DNA of 64,000 bases from Bosea vestrisii (GCF_030144325.1 NZ_CP126307.1:2170001-2234000), one strand, 5' to 3'; shown: positions 25,254-34,592, counted from the stretch's first letter. Translations and numbers: made by a program. The notes: generated by a model not told the origin, from the letters alone.

Positions 25254-25838
25254 TTACCCCGCTTCCGGCCCGAAGACGGCCTTGACCGCCCTGTCGACCG
25301 CTTCGTCGAGCTCTGCGCGCTCGATCGCAATACCGCCATCGGCCCATTCGAGCCGGCCGTCGCCGATGGCGATGTCCGGCTCGCCAAGCACGACGATCCG
25401 GCCGGCAAAGCCGGTCTCGCGAGCGAGCCCGGAGAGTTTCCCCTCGACGGTCTCGACCAGACTTTCATGCACCCGGATCGCCAGATGCGGCGCATGCCGG
25501 GCATGGGCCAGGCATTCGCGCGCCGCTGCGAGCAGTTGCACCAGCGGCTTGTCGGCCAATGCGGCGCCGGCGAGGCTGCGCGCCGTCGCGATCGCAAGCT
25601 GCGCTGCCTGGGCCTCGATTTCCGCCAGGCGCTCATCCTGCTGCGCCAGCAACCGCTCGCCATGGCGCACCAGTTGCGCCAGCAGGCTTCCCAGCCGCTG
25701 CTCGGACTCATGCCGCGCCTGGTCGAGGCCGCTATGGAAGCCCTCTGCCCTGGCAGCCTCGAGCGCGGCTTCGTCGACCGCCTTGCGGCCATTGCCGCGG
25801 AAGTCGGTGTCGAACATGAATTTCTTGGCTGCTGCCAT
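25254..25838 (-). CDS. fliH: FliH-like flagellar export apparatus protein
   Basis: 194 residues, rich in Ala, Glu and Arg, with a long helical region (about residues 20-95) predicted as coiled coil, and a C-terminal V-type-ATPase-E-like domain (RIVVLGEPDIAIGDGRLEWADGG). FliH restrains and docks the FliI ATPase. Recognised by position between fliG and fliN and by this layout; sequence conservation of FliH (FlbE in Caulobacter) is low, so confidence rests mainly on context. Confidence 0.8.
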   Translation of the reverse strand: MAAAKKFMFDTDFRGNGRKAVDEAALEAARAEGFHSGLDQARHESEQRLGSLLAQLVRHGERLLAQQDERLAEIEAQAAQLAIATARSLAGAALADKPLVQLLAAARECLAHARHAPHLAIRVHESLVETVEGKLSGLARETGFAGRIVVLGEPDIAIGDGRLEWADGGIAIERAELDEAVDRAVKAVFGPEAG

Positions 25839-25839
25839 C

Positions 25840-26925
25840 TCAGTACACCAGCTCGTCTTCGGAATTGCCCTTGGCGATGACGATCTCGCCCTTCTCGGCG
25901 AGGTCCTTGGCCAGGGTCACCATCTTCATCTGCGCCTCGTCGACCTCCTTGAGCCGCAGCGGGCCGAGCCCCTGCATATCGTCCTGCAGATTCTTGGAGG
26001 CGCGCTGCGACATCGCCCCGAGGAAGAAGGCGCGCATCTCCTCGTTGGCGCCCTTGAGGGCGCGGGCGAGCATGTCCTTGTCGACCTGGCGCATCAGCGT
26101 CTGCAGTCCGGCGGAATCGAGTTTTCCGAGGTCCTCGAAGGTGAACATCAGGGCGCGGATGCGCTCGGCCGAGTCCTGGTTGGTCACGTCGAGCGCGGCG
26201 AGGAAGCGCACCTCGGTCTGGCGGTCGAAGCCGTTGAAGATCTCCGCCATCATCTCGTGCGGATCGCGCCGGCGCGTCTGCGTCAGCGTCGAGACGAACT
26301 CGGTGCGAAGCGTGTTCTCGATATGGTCGAGCGCCTCCTTCTGCACCGATTCCATGCGCAGCATCCGCCCGACCACCTCGATGGAAAGCTCGTTCGGCAG
26401 GTTGCGCAGCACATTCGCCGAATGATCGGGCCGGATGCGTGAGAGAATCACCGCGATCGTCTGCGGGTATTCGTTCTTCAGGAAGTTCGCCAGCACGACG
26501 GCGTCGATATTGCCGAGCTTTTGCCACATGTTGCGGCCGGCGGGACCGCGGATTTCCTCCATGATCAGTGCGACCTGATCGGTCGGCAGGATCTTCTCGA
26601 GCAGCGAGATCGTACGGTCGAATGAGCCGGTGATCGCGCCGGCGCTGGAGAGCCTGCCGACGAAATCGAGCATCAGCTTCTCGACCTGGTCGGAATCGAC
26701 CGTGCCGAGCTCCGCCATCGCCCGGGTGATGATGCGGATCTCCTCGTCGTCGAACTCCTCCCAGATCGCCCGGCCATGCTCCTCGCCAAGCACGAGCAGG
26801 ATGACGGCGGCCCGCTGCGGCCCGGTCATGCTCTCGACCGACATCGGTCCGTCGCCATAGCTCGCAGCTTCGCCGTCGGAGCCGGAGCTCTTGCTGCGGG
26901 TTGCGATGGAGCGTGTCGCGGCCAT
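25840..26925 (-). CDS. fliG: FliG, flagellar motor switch protein
   Basis: 361 residues. N-terminal domain binding FliF, middle domain with the NEYPQTIAVILSRI stretch equivalent to the EHPQ motif, and C-terminal domain with charged torque helix (DLGKLDSAGLQTLMRQVDKDMLARALKG). FliG interacts with the stator and generates torque in the C-ring. One base separates it from fliH. Confidence 0.95.
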   Translation of the reverse strand: MAATRSIATRSKSSGSDGEAASYGDGPMSVESMTGPQRAAVILLVLGEEHGRAIWEEFDDEEIRIITRAMAELGTVDSDQVEKLMLDFVGRLSSAGAITGSFDRTISLLEKILPTDQVALIMEEIRGPAGRNMWQKLGNIDAVVLANFLKNEYPQTIAVILSRIRPDHSANVLRNLPNELSIEVVGRMLRMESVQKEALDHIENTLRTEFVSTLTQTRRRDPHEMMAEIFNGFDRQTEVRFLAALDVTNQDSAERIRALMFTFEDLGKLDSAGLQTLMRQVDKDMLARALKGANEEMRAFFLGAMSQRASKNLQDDMQGLGPLRLKEVDEAQMKMVTLAKDLAEKGEIVIAKGNSEDELVY

Positions 26926-26939
26926 GGTTCAGGCTCCCG

Positions 26940-28628
26940 TCACGCTGGTGCTTTCTCGTGGATCCAGCCGCGCAGCACCGCGACGGAATCCGCCGGGTTC
27001 TGTGAGACCATGGCGCCGATCTTTTCGACCGACTGGGCCTTGAGCTGGCCCTTGATCTGCGCGATGGCGAGCATCCGTTCCGATGGTGCCTCGACATCGA
27101 CTTGGCCGGCGTCTGCGCCGCCAGCCGAGCCCGCTCCGCCGGAGACGGAGGAGAACGTCGCCGGGTCACCGGTGCCCTGGTCGACGACGAGCATGCCGTT
27201 GCGCATGAAGCTCGGAAGGGCCCTGGCCTCGCGATCTGGCGCGAGCACCTGCTTGAGCAACGGGCGCACCACCACCATCAGAACGATCAGGATGAGGAGC
27301 GCGATCACGCCCATCTCGGCAAAGCGCACGAGGTCCTCCCTGGTGAAGGAGGTGAGCTGCTGCATCAGCGTCTGCTCGGTCAGGTCCGTCGGGGCCTGAG
27401 GCGCCTCGGCGAAGCGCAGATTGACGACCTCGACCTGGTCGCCGCGCTGGCGGTCGAAGCCGATCGCGGTCCGCACCAGCTGGCCGATGCGCTCCAGTTC
27501 CTCCGGCGACCGCGGCTGATAGTTCGTCTCGTTGCCCTGGCGGCTGTAGACGCCATCGACCAGCACGGCGACGGAGAGCTTGCGGACACGCCCGCCATCC
27601 TGCACCTCGGTGCGGGTCGTGCGAGAGATCTCGTAATTGACGACCTCCTCGTTCTTCGAACTGCTGTCGCGCTGCTGGCCCTGCTGCTGGCCCTGGTTCT
27701 GCTGCGCGCCCGGCAACTCGTTGCCGACGGTGACGCCCTCGCGCTGCTCGTTGGTGGCGGAGGCCTCCGTCCGGTTCTGGCTCGAGCGGATGACCTTGCT
27801 CTCGGGATCGAATGTCTCGGAACGGCTCTCGATCCGGTTCGTATCGAGCGTCGCCGAGACCTGCACGCGGGCGCGACCCGGCCCGACGATGCTGGCGACG
27901 ATATCGTCGACCTGCGCCTTGATCCGCCGCTCCATCGCTCCCTGGCGCTCGTCCAGCGCCACGCCGACCATGCCCTGCTCGCCTTGCGCACCGTCGGCGA
28001 GGAGCCGGCCGCGCTCGTCGACGATCGAGACCCGTTCGGGCTTAAGCCCGTCGACCGCCGAGGAGACGAGGTGGCGGACCGCCCGGACCTGGGCGGCGTC
28101 GAGGTCACCGGCGAGCTTGAGCGCGATCGAAGCCCGAGGCGGCTCGCGGTCACGCTCGAACAGGCGCCGCTCGGGAATGACGAGATGGACGCGCGCTGCC
28201 TGGACCCGGCTGATCGAGCGGATGGTGCGCGAGAGCTCGCCTTCGAGCGCGCGCAGATGGTTGATGTTCTGGACGAAGCTCGTCGAGGAAAAGGCGTCGC
28301 CCTTGTCGAAGATCTCGTAACCGACGCCACCACCCGACGGGATGCCCTTGCCGGCGAGATCGAGCCGCAACCGCGGTACGTCGGCGCGCGGCGCCAGGAT
28401 CGTTTGCCCATCGCTTCGCAGCTCGTATTTCACACCCCGCGTATCGAGATCCTTGACGATGGCGCTGACGTCCTGGCTCGACAGGTCGGCGAAGAGCACG
28501 CCCATCGCCGGCTGCGACATGCGCAGCATCACGAAGGCGAAGAAGCCGATCAGCGCCAGCGTCACCGCCAGCATCGCTGCCAGCCGCGCCGCACCGAATC
28601 TCCGGAACTGATCGACTAGCCCGTTCAC
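26940..28628 (-). CDS. fliF: FliF, flagellar MS-ring protein
   Basis: 562 residues from a GTG at 28628, which gives the family's start (NGLVDQFRRFGAARLAAML, first membrane segment). The YscJ/FliF ring domain is at about residues 40-210, the FliF C-terminal ring-building region follows, then a second membrane segment (MGVIALLILIVLMVVVRPLL) at about 430-450 and a cytosolic tail that binds FliG. A Gln/Asn-rich linker lies near residue 310. First gene of the operon, with a CtrA-like box about 80-100 bases upstream. Confidence 0.93.
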   Translation of the reverse strand: MNGLVDQFRRFGAARLAAMLAVTLALIGFFAFVMLRMSQPAMGVLFADLSSQDVSAIVKDLDTRGVKYELRSDGQTILAPRADVPRLRLDLAGKGIPSGGGVGYEIFDKGDAFSSTSFVQNINHLRALEGELSRTIRSISRVQAARVHLVIPERRLFERDREPPRASIALKLAGDLDAAQVRAVRHLVSSAVDGLKPERVSIVDERGRLLADGAQGEQGMVGVALDERQGAMERRIKAQVDDIVASIVGPGRARVQVSATLDTNRIESRSETFDPESKVIRSSQNRTEASATNEQREGVTVGNELPGAQQNQGQQQGQQRDSSSKNEEVVNYEISRTTRTEVQDGGRVRKLSVAVLVDGVYSRQGNETNYQPRSPEELERIGQLVRTAIGFDRQRGDQVEVVNLRFAEAPQAPTDLTEQTLMQQLTSFTREDLVRFAEMGVIALLILIVLMVVVRPLLKQVLAPDREARALPSFMRNGMLVVDQGTGDPATFSSVSGGAGSAGGADAGQVDVEAPSERMLAIAQIKGQLKAQSVEKIGAMVSQNPADSVAVLRGWIHEKAPA

Positions 28629-28704
28629 GCCACGTTTCCGTTGCCCGGTGCCTGCGAAACCAACGCGCAGACACACCACTAGGCAAGTTTTTCCCAGTGC
28701 ATGG

Positions 28705-28729
28705 TTAGCACCGGGTTAACAGCGGTTAG
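28705..28729 (-). promoter_or_regulatory. CtrA-like box cluster upstream of fliF
   Basis: Read on the minus strand: CTAA (28729-28726), 6 bases, TTAA (28719-28716), 7 bases, CTAA (28708-28705). The CtrA consensus is TTAA-N7-TTAA. One spacing is exactly 7, with one mismatch in one half. The site lies 77-101 bases before the fliF start. fliF is a CtrA target in Caulobacter. Confidence 0.55.
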
Positions 28730-28828
28730 GAAACGGGCAATTCGGCCGGAAAGACACACCGCCGCAAACGCGAAAAGGCGCCGGCCGCTCGGCCGACGCC
28801 CGATAAACCCGGCGGATCGCCTGCAGGG

Positions 28829-29104
28829 TTACTGGCGGTAGTGCTGAATACGGGTGGTGCGCAGGCCGGCGAGACCATGCTGGTCGATCGACATCTGCCA
28901 ACTCAGGAATTCGTCGACCGTCAGCGTGTAGCGCTGGCAGGCCTCCTCCAGGCTGAGAAGGCCACCGCGTACGGCGGCGACGACCTCAGCCTTGCGCCGG
29001 ATCACCCAGCGACGCGTATTCATCGGCGGCAGGTCGGCAATGGTCAGCGGACTCCCATCGGGTCCGATCACATATTTGACGCGCGGTCGCAGCGGCTCGG
29101 TCAT
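28829..29104 (-). CDS. sciP: SciP-type CtrA inhibitor (DUF1153)
   Basis: 91 residues from the ATG at 29104, the usual SciP length. The N-terminal conserved block RPRVKYVIGPDGSPLTIADLPP and the helix-turn-helix region NTRRWVIRRKAEVVAAVRGGLLSLEEACQRY are present. SciP binds DNA-bound CtrA and blocks RNA polymerase recruitment at CtrA-activated promoters in G1-type cells. Gene lies between flgD and fliF. A longer frame upstream (ATG at 29218) would run through the CtrA-like box and is rejected. Confidence 0.9.
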   Translation of the reverse strand: MTEPLRPRVKYVIGPDGSPLTIADLPPMNTRRWVIRRKAEVVAAVRGGLLSLEEACQRYTLTVDEFLSWQMSIDQHGLAGLRTTRIQHYRQ

Positions 29105-29160
29105 GGTAACTCTCACACAACTCAACAGACCTACTGCCCAGGAGCCTAACCCCGACGGGC

Positions 29161-29175
29161 TTAAATTTTGCCTAA
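29161..29175 (-). promoter_or_regulatory. CtrA-like box upstream of sciP
   Basis: TTAA at 29161-29164 and CTAA at 29172-29175 are separated by exactly 7 bases; on the minus strand this is TTAG-N7-TTAA. It is 57 bases upstream of the sciP start in an AT-rich patch. It fits feedback between CtrA and its inhibitor. Confidence 0.55.
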
Positions 29176-29327
29176 AGCAATCACACAGGCTTTCGGCATG
29201 GCTCATGGCGCTTTCCATCCGCGCTTTCCGCCCAACCGGCTGCGGTCGAGCGGCGAGAGTTCACTCATTCGGCGGGCTGGCGCAGGTTCTGATCGCAAAA
29301 GCGGTTTCCACCTTTGCCGAACATGCG

Positions 29328-30005
29328 TCAGGAGCTGCTCTTCACCGATTTGACCTTGTCGAGCGGCACCTTGATCGCTCCGATCAGCAGCGTCGGCACT
29401 GCGGTCGAGAAGTCGATGCCGTCGACCTTGCCGGTGATTTCGGTCTTGACCGTGATCGCCGCGCCGGAGACGTCGGTGCCGTCCACCGTGATGGTGTACT
29501 CCCCGGCCGGCGCCACCGAACCCGTCGAGGTCTTGCCGTCCCAGCTATAGGTCTGGTCGCCGACGACGAGTGTCTTGCTGCCGCTGTAGACCACCTTGCC
29601 GCTGGCATCCTTGATCGTGACGGTGCCGGTGCCGCCTTTGGAGGCATTGAGCTTCCACTCCGCCTTGCCGTCCTTGAGCTGTGTCGCCGCTCCGTCCGCC
29701 GTGACTGTCTGGCCTACGAAGCCGATCGCGCTCGCGCCCGTCGTCGCCTTGCTGACGCCGAGCAGCGCGCTCAGCGTCTCGTTCTGCTTGAGCTGCTGCT
29801 CGACACCGGCGAACTGCACCAGCTGCTGGGTGAACTGGTTGGTGTCGAGCGGGTCGAGCGGGTTCTGGTTCTTGAGCTGTGTCGTCAGCAGGCTGAGGAA
29901 CTGGTCGAAATTATTGGCGATCGACGTGCCGCTGCCGGTCGCGGTGTTGTTCTGCGCCGCCGCGATCTGCTGGGGGCTCCAGGTGCCAGTGTTGGAAACG
30001 GCCAT
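29328..30005 (-). CDS. flgD: FlgD, flagellar hook-capping scaffold protein
   Basis: 225 residues. The N-terminal FlgD block is intact (FDQFLSLLTTQLKNQNPLDPLD, then NQFTQQLVQFAGVEQQLKQN) and is followed by a tudor-like and a FlgD Ig-like domain ending in PLDKVKSVK. FlgD caps the growing hook and works with FliK, encoded 14 bases upstream on the same strand. Confidence 0.93.
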   Translation of the reverse strand: MAVSNTGTWSPQQIAAAQNNTATGSGTSIANNFDQFLSLLTTQLKNQNPLDPLDTNQFTQQLVQFAGVEQQLKQNETLSALLGVSKATTGASAIGFVGQTVTADGAATQLKDGKAEWKLNASKGGTGTVTIKDASGKVVYSGSKTLVVGDQTYSWDGKTSTGSVAPAGEYTITVDGTDVSGAAITVKTEITGKVDGIDFSTAVPTLLIGAIKVPLDKVKSVKSSS

Positions 30006-30019
30006 TGCCCGTCCCTCCT

Positions 30020-31631
30020 TCAGATGCTGAGATCGACGCCGCCGAGGCGGCCGCCGGTTCGCGGCAATGTCGCCGCTTTGGTGATGAGTGCACTATCATC
30101 TGTGGCCTGGACCCAGGCGCGGCGGCCGCGCGGCGTCTCGTCATCCTGCCGCTGCTGGCGCGCACCCGCCTGCTGGTCGCTGGAATCGCGCAGGCTCATG
30201 TCGATGCCGCCTTCCGACGGCTTCAGGCCGGCCTGCTCGAAGGCGCGCTCGAGCGTGCGTGCATCGCGTTGAAGCATATGCAGCGTCTCGACCCGGTCGA
30301 CCGTCAGCTTGGCGCTGACCTCGCCCTTGTCGGAGATTTCCAGAGTGACATCGATGCGCCCGAGCTCGGCCGGATCGAGCCTTATGTCGAAACGCTTGTT
30401 GCCGGCGAGCGCCCGGGCGCCGATCTCGACCGGCACGACGTGGAGCGGCGTCGCCCGGCCCGTCTCGCCAGAGACCAGCTTGTGGGCGGCCTCAGCCTGG
30501 GCATGGGCCGTCGCCTGCGAGGCAGCGTCGAGCTCGGTCAACGGTGCCTGCGGCGCGGTCAGGGTCTGCGGCCCGACCGCGAGGAGGGCCTGCGGGTTCA
30601 AGGGCGCACTGGCTGGCTGCGGGCTGGCGGCCGGTGCGGCATCATCCGCGGTGCTGGCTTGCGCGGGCTGGCTCGTCGCGATCGCCTCGGCCGGCTTGAT
30701 CTCGCCACCTCCGGTGGCTGCCGTCGCCTTGCCTGTCTCGACCGCTTCCTTCGGAACCGCCGGGCCGTCGACCGTCTTGGCATCACCTTGCTGCGGCGCC
30801 GCGCCGGATGGCGCTTCGCCTTTGGTCTTGCCCCCTACGGCCGGGGGGCTGTGCCGGCACGCCGGCCTTGACGCCAGCCACGGCGGCTTCGCCACCCGCA
30901 CCGGCCTGACCGTCAACCTTCAGCAACGCCGCCGGGACCGGCAGGACGACGCTGGTCGCAGCCGGCTCTCCGTGTGCCCCCGCCTCGCTGGTCGCCGCGA
31001 CCGCCTGCCCTTCCGGCTTGCTCTCCGGCGTGGCAGCACCATCCGGCTTGGCCTGTTCGCCGCCCTGGAGCGTCAGCGCCGCCAGCGCCAGAAACTCGGC
31101 CGCGACGGTGGGAACCGGCGCTGGCTGTGGCACAACGACGGGAGCGGCCTGTTCCTCAAGCGTGTTCTTGCCGACGACGGGCAACCCGTCGAGCGCGGCC
31201 GGCGCGGCTTTCTGTTCTTCACTTGCCTTGCCACCGGCTGGTTTGTCACCAGCAGCCGTCTCAGCCTTCTTGCCATCGGCAGCCGTGGCGTCCTTCGTCG
31301 ATGTCTCGTCGGTTGCAGGCTCCGTCTTCGCCTTGTCGGGCCGGTCGATCGCGCCTGCCGACTTCCGGTCCTTGCCGGCCTCATCGGCACGAGCGGACGA
31401 CCTGGTCTCGGCGTTGGCCTCCTTGCGGACGCCCTCATCGGACCTCAAGGGCTCGCGCAGCTCCGCGCTATCGCGTGAATTGCGGTCGTCCTCGACGCGC
31501 GGACGCGGCCGCTCCACCGGCTCCGGCGGCAGGGCGAAGGCCTGCTCGGGCTCGCTCCGCTCGGGGCTGCGGCGGCTCGGAGGCGTAATCTCAGGCAGCG
31601 CGGACGAACGCGAGACCGGCGCGGCGGACAT
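30020..31631 (-). pseudogene. fliK: fliK, flagellar hook-length control protein, broken by a single-base frameshift
   Basis: The start ATG at 31631 follows GGAGAG. The N-terminal part (to about 30845) is the low-complexity Lys/Ala/Glu-rich region usual in FliK; the C-terminal part carries the conserved Flg_hook domain (RFDIRLDPAELGRIDVTLEIS). The two lie in different frames, joined at a run of six G (30843-30848, six C on the coding strand). Removing one base restores a single frame of about 536 residues. The total length 1612 is one more than a multiple of three. Either a sequencing error in the homopolymer or a real mutation affecting hook length. Confidence 0.75.
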
Positions 31632-31882
31632 GGGATACTCTCCGGAACAGAACCGTGACGACGTGGCCGCCATGTCCGGAGCAAGAGGTGAGCCAACCGG
31701 AAAACCAAACCGTTTCAGTAGCTTGGCTGAATCGCACCCTGCCCTGACCCGGCAGGAATCGCTTCCTCGGGTTACCTGGCCCGGCAGGAATTGCCGGCCT
31801 TGTGCTGGCCCGCATCTGTCAAAACCGCTATAGAGCGCCCAAATCCTCGGACGCTTCACGTCCGAACCCGCCCGGAATTCCG

Positions 31883-33067
31883 ATGACCGCTTCGCTCAAC
31901 TCGCTCGACATCGCCAAGCCGCCTGCGGCGACGCGCGTCGTCGCGGCCATGTCGGGCGGTGTCGATTCCTCGGTCGTCGCAGCGCTGCTGAAGCGCCAGG
32001 GCTACGACGTCGTCGGCGTCACGCTGCAGCTCTACGACCATGGCGCCGCTGTGCACCGCGCCGGGGCCTGCTGCGCCGGCCAGGACATTCACGATGCCCG
32101 CCGCGTCGCCGAGGCGATCGGCATCCCCCATTACGTGCTCGACTATGAGAGCCGCTTCCGCGACGCGGTGATCGAGCGCTTTGCCGAGAGCTATCTTGCC
32201 GGCGAGACGCCGATCCCCTGCGTCGAGTGCAATCGCACCGTGAAGTTCCGCGACCTGCTCGGCCTCGCCCGCGAGCTCGGAGCCGATGCGCTCGCCACCG
32301 GCCACTATGTCGCCAGCAGCGACCTCGGCAACGGCCATCGCGGCCTGTTCCGCGCCGCCGATGAGAGCCGTGACCAGAGCTATTTCCTCTATGCGACGAC
32401 GCAGGAGCAGCTCGATTTGCTGCGCTTCCCGCTCGGCGGGCTCGACAAGGCCCAGACCCGGATGCTCGCCGCCGAGTTCGGCCTCGCCATCGCCGACAAG
32501 CCCGACAGCCAGGACATCTGCTTCGTGCCGAACGGCCGCTATGCCGAGGTGATCGAGCGGCTGAAGCCTGGCGCCGCCCGCCCCGGCGCCATCGTCCATC
32601 TCGACGGCCGCGTGCTCGGCGAGCACGAGGGCGTGCTGCGCTACACGGTCGGCCAGCGCAAGGGTCTCGGCATCAGCGGCGCCGAGCCGCTCTATGTCGT
32701 CGCGCTCGACGCCGCGAACGCCCGCGTCATCGTCGGCCCGCGCGAGGCGCTGAGCGTCAGCCGCGTCGACCTGCGCGACCTGAACTGGCTCAGCGATATT
32801 CCGCTCGCCGAGCTGCCGTCCGGTGGCATCGAGGTCGCGGTTCGTGTCCGCTCGACCCGCGCTCCGCGCGAGGCCCGCCTGCTCGCCGACGACAAAGGGG
32901 TCCATGTCCTGCTCGCGCAGGGCGAGGAGGGCGTCTCGCCCGGCCAGGCCTGCGTGATCTACGACCATGCCGGCAGCGGAGCCCGCGTGCTCGGCGGCGG
33001 CGTCATCATGGCCAACCGGGCCCCGCGCCCGGCGCCACAGCCCGAGCCTGCCTACGCCATCACATGA
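31883..33067 (+). CDS. mnmA: MnmA, tRNA 2-thiouridylase
   Basis: 394 residues from the ATG at 31883. ATP-pyrophosphatase P-loop SGGVDSS at 24-30, catalytic cysteines Cys113 (IPCVECN) and Cys213 (DICFVPNGRY). MnmA puts the 2-thio group on the wobble uridine of tRNA for Lys, Glu and Gln, with sulfur delivered by relay proteins. The usual C-terminal beta-barrel is present. It overlaps the next gene by 4 bases. Confidence 0.95.
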   Translation: MTASLNSLDIAKPPAATRVVAAMSGGVDSSVVAALLKRQGYDVVGVTLQLYDHGAAVHRAGACCAGQDIHDARRVAEAIGIPHYVLDYESRFRDAVIERFAESYLAGETPIPCVECNRTVKFRDLLGLARELGADALATGHYVASSDLGNGHRGLFRAADESRDQSYFLYATTQEQLDLLRFPLGGLDKAQTRMLAAEFGLAIADKPDSQDICFVPNGRYAEVIERLKPGAARPGAIVHLDGRVLGEHEGVLRYTVGQRKGLGISGAEPLYVVALDAANARVIVGPREALSVSRVDLRDLNWLSDIPLAELPSGGIEVAVRVRSTRAPREARLLADDKGVHVLLAQGEEGVSPGQACVIYDHAGSGARVLGGGVIMANRAPRPAPQPEPAYAIT

Positions 33068-33693
33068 CGACGACGAACGGTCTCGACGCGCAAAGGCGCG
33101 TCTACGCGGTCTGGGCGAAATTCTACGACCGGGTCTATCAGGGCCTGCTCGCCCGCGCCCAGCGCGAGGCGGTGGCCGCGGCCTGCGCCAGCGGCCGTGA
33201 CATCCTCGAGATCGGCGTCGGCACCGGCCTGACCCTGCCCTATTTCGAGCGCGACAAGCAGGTCGTCGGCGCCGACCTCTCGCTCGACATGCTGCGCATG
33301 GCGCGAGCCAAGGTGCTGAGCCAGAAGCTCGACCATGTCCGCGGCCTGATGGTGATGGACGCCTGCCGGCTCGGCTTCGCCGACAACTCCTTCGACGCGG
33401 TCACCGCCCAGTTCGTCATCACTTTGGTCCCCGATCCCGAGCAGGCGCTGGCCGAGATGGACCGGGTGCTGCGCCCGGGCGGCGAGATCGTCATCTCCAG
33501 CCGCCTCGTCGACGATGGCGGCTTTGCCGCGCCGTTCTGGAAGCTGGTCGCGCCGCTGGCGAAGGCGATCGGCTGGAGCAGCGACTTCAAGGTCTCGCGC
33601 CTGACCGACTGGGCCGCGCGAACCGGCCGCTACGAGACTGTCCATGTCGGCCAGGGCTATTTCAAGGTGGTCAGGCTGCGGAAGCTCAGCTGA
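33064..33693 (+). CDS. Class I SAM-dependent methyltransferase, PmtA-like
   Basis: 209 residues; SAM-binding motif I in ILEIGVGTGLTLPYF and the following acidic loop GADLSLDMLRMARAK. The overall sequence and length match the Rhodobacter-type phosphatidylethanolamine N-methyltransferase (PmtA), which is related to UbiE, with VYDRVYQGLL-like opening (AVWAKFYDRVYQG). Such an enzyme makes phosphatidylcholine. Function by family resemblance only. It overlaps mnmA by 4 bases and ends 90 bases before tRNA-Met. Confidence 0.72.
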   Translation: MTTTNGLDAQRRVYAVWAKFYDRVYQGLLARAQREAVAAACASGRDILEIGVGTGLTLPYFERDKQVVGADLSLDMLRMARAKVLSQKLDHVRGLMVMDACRLGFADNSFDAVTAQFVITLVPDPEQALAEMDRVLRPGGEIVISSRLVDDGGFAAPFWKLVAPLAKAIGWSSDFKVSRLTDWAARTGRYETVHVGQGYFKVVRLRKLS

Positions 33694-33783
33694 CCGGCGC
33701 CATCAAGGCTTGACGCCGACACCCGCCGCCCCCTATATCCGCGCCGTCGCGATTGACCGCCGTCCACGGCGCGTCGCCATCGG

Positions 33784-33860
33784 GGCGGGGTAGCTCAGCT
33801 GGTTAGAGCAGCGGAATCATAATCCGCGTGTCGGGGGTTCGAGTCCCTCTCCCGCTACCA
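33784..33860 (+). tRNA. tRNA-Met (anticodon CAT)
   Basis: 77 bases including an encoded CCA. Acceptor stem 33784-33790 pairs with 33850-33856 (two G-U pairs). D-arm, anticodon arm with CAT in GGAATCATAATCC, and T-arm GGGGTTCGAGTCCC all fold. Sequence is like the elongator methionine tRNA of alphaproteobacteria; a CAT tRNA modified to read isoleucine codons cannot be excluded. Its 3' end is the left attachment site of the downstream island. Confidence 0.95.
33837..33860 (+). repeat. attL-type direct repeat: 3' end of tRNA-Met
   Basis: 24 bases covering the T-arm, acceptor and CCA of tRNA-Met recur at 45700-45723 with one mismatch (G33841 against A45704); the last 19 bases are identical. This is the classical integration target of tyrosine recombinases. 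Confidence 0.8.
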
Positions 33861-34202
33861 AAATATCTTTCATCGACATTCGATGACGACCGTAACCGGC
33901 TCCAAAAGGGCTGGTTTGTTTTGTTTCCGGTTCGTCGGCGGCCGTCGACTGTCACGCCGTTTGTTGGCCTTCCTGGTGGCCTCAGGGGAAGGCCAGCAGG
34001 TCCGAGGCCAACAATGCCCCTGACCGTGATTCCTAAGCTCGGCATTCTCATTCTAAGGCTGCCTCAGGCGGATTGCCGCGACGTCCATCGACCCCGGATT
34101 GGAGAGGGGCCGGCAATGATGTAAGCATATTGCGAAAGGTTGTGCGGCGCGGCCGCCCGTCCGGCGGATAGGGTCGCCTCCGAGTTCGAGGGAGAACCTT
34201 CG
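33861..34202. other. 342-base left end of the island, no gene seen
   Basis: I see no supported coding frame and no integrase remnant. An antisense frame over the tRNA gives the common false protein ending in GTRTPD and is ignored. The stretch begins AT-rich right after the tRNA and becomes GC-rich. Confidence 0.6.
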
Positions 34203-34592
34203 ATGCTGCGTTGGACCTTGATGGCCTCGTTGATGTTTGCGGCCCTGCCTCATCCGGCCAAAGCGGTCGGCGATCCCGCCGCAGGTGAGAAGGTTTTCCT
34301 GAAGTGCCGCGCCTGCCACCAGATCGGAGAGACGGCCAAGAACGCCGTCGGGCCGAAACTGAATGGCCTTCTCGGTCGGCCGGCGGGATCGATCGAGGGC
34401 TACAGCTATTCGCCCGCCAACAAGAATTCCGGCATCACCTGGGATGAGCCCACGTTCCGGGATTACATCAAGGCGCCACAGGTGAAGATCCCGAGCACCA
34501 AGATGGTGTTTCCAGGTCTCAAGTCGGACCAGGAGATCGACGACATCGTCGCCTTCCTCAAGCAATTTGACGCGGACGGAAAGAAAAAATAG
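34203..34592 (+). CDS. Class I cytochrome c (c2/c550 type) of the island
   Basis: 129 residues from the ATG at 34203; signal peptide ending in AKAVG, CRACH at 35-39, axial Met101 in IPSTKMVF. Every landmark has the same residue number as in the sox-block cytochrome at 15061-15450. It precedes a cytochrome oxidase operon and is the likely electron donor to it. An upstream in-frame ATG at 34140 gives no signal peptide at the right place. Confidence 0.9.
   Translation: MLRWTLMASLMFAALPHPAKAVGDPAAGEKVFLKCRACHQIGETAKNAVGPKLNGLLGRPAGSIEGYSYSPANKNSGITWDEPTFRDYIKAPQVKIPSTKMVFPGLKSDQEIDDIVAFLKQFDADGKKK

Noticed and set aside
24862..28619. Two long plus-strand frames opposite fliN-fliH-fliG and fliF
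   Set aside because: Shadows of conserved flagellar genes; no ribosome sites or families.
31740..31800. Two copies of CCCGGCAGGAAT as a sigma-54 promoter for fliK or mnmA
   Set aside because: The spacing between GG and GC elements does not fit the -24/-12 pattern on either strand; I leave it as a short direct repeat only.
33803..34051. Minus-strand protein ending in GTRTPD over the tRNA
   Set aside because: A well-known false frame from the antisense of tRNA genes.
33861..34202. Integrase at the left end of the island
   Set aside because: I looked for tyrosine recombinase motifs on both strands here and at the right end and found none.
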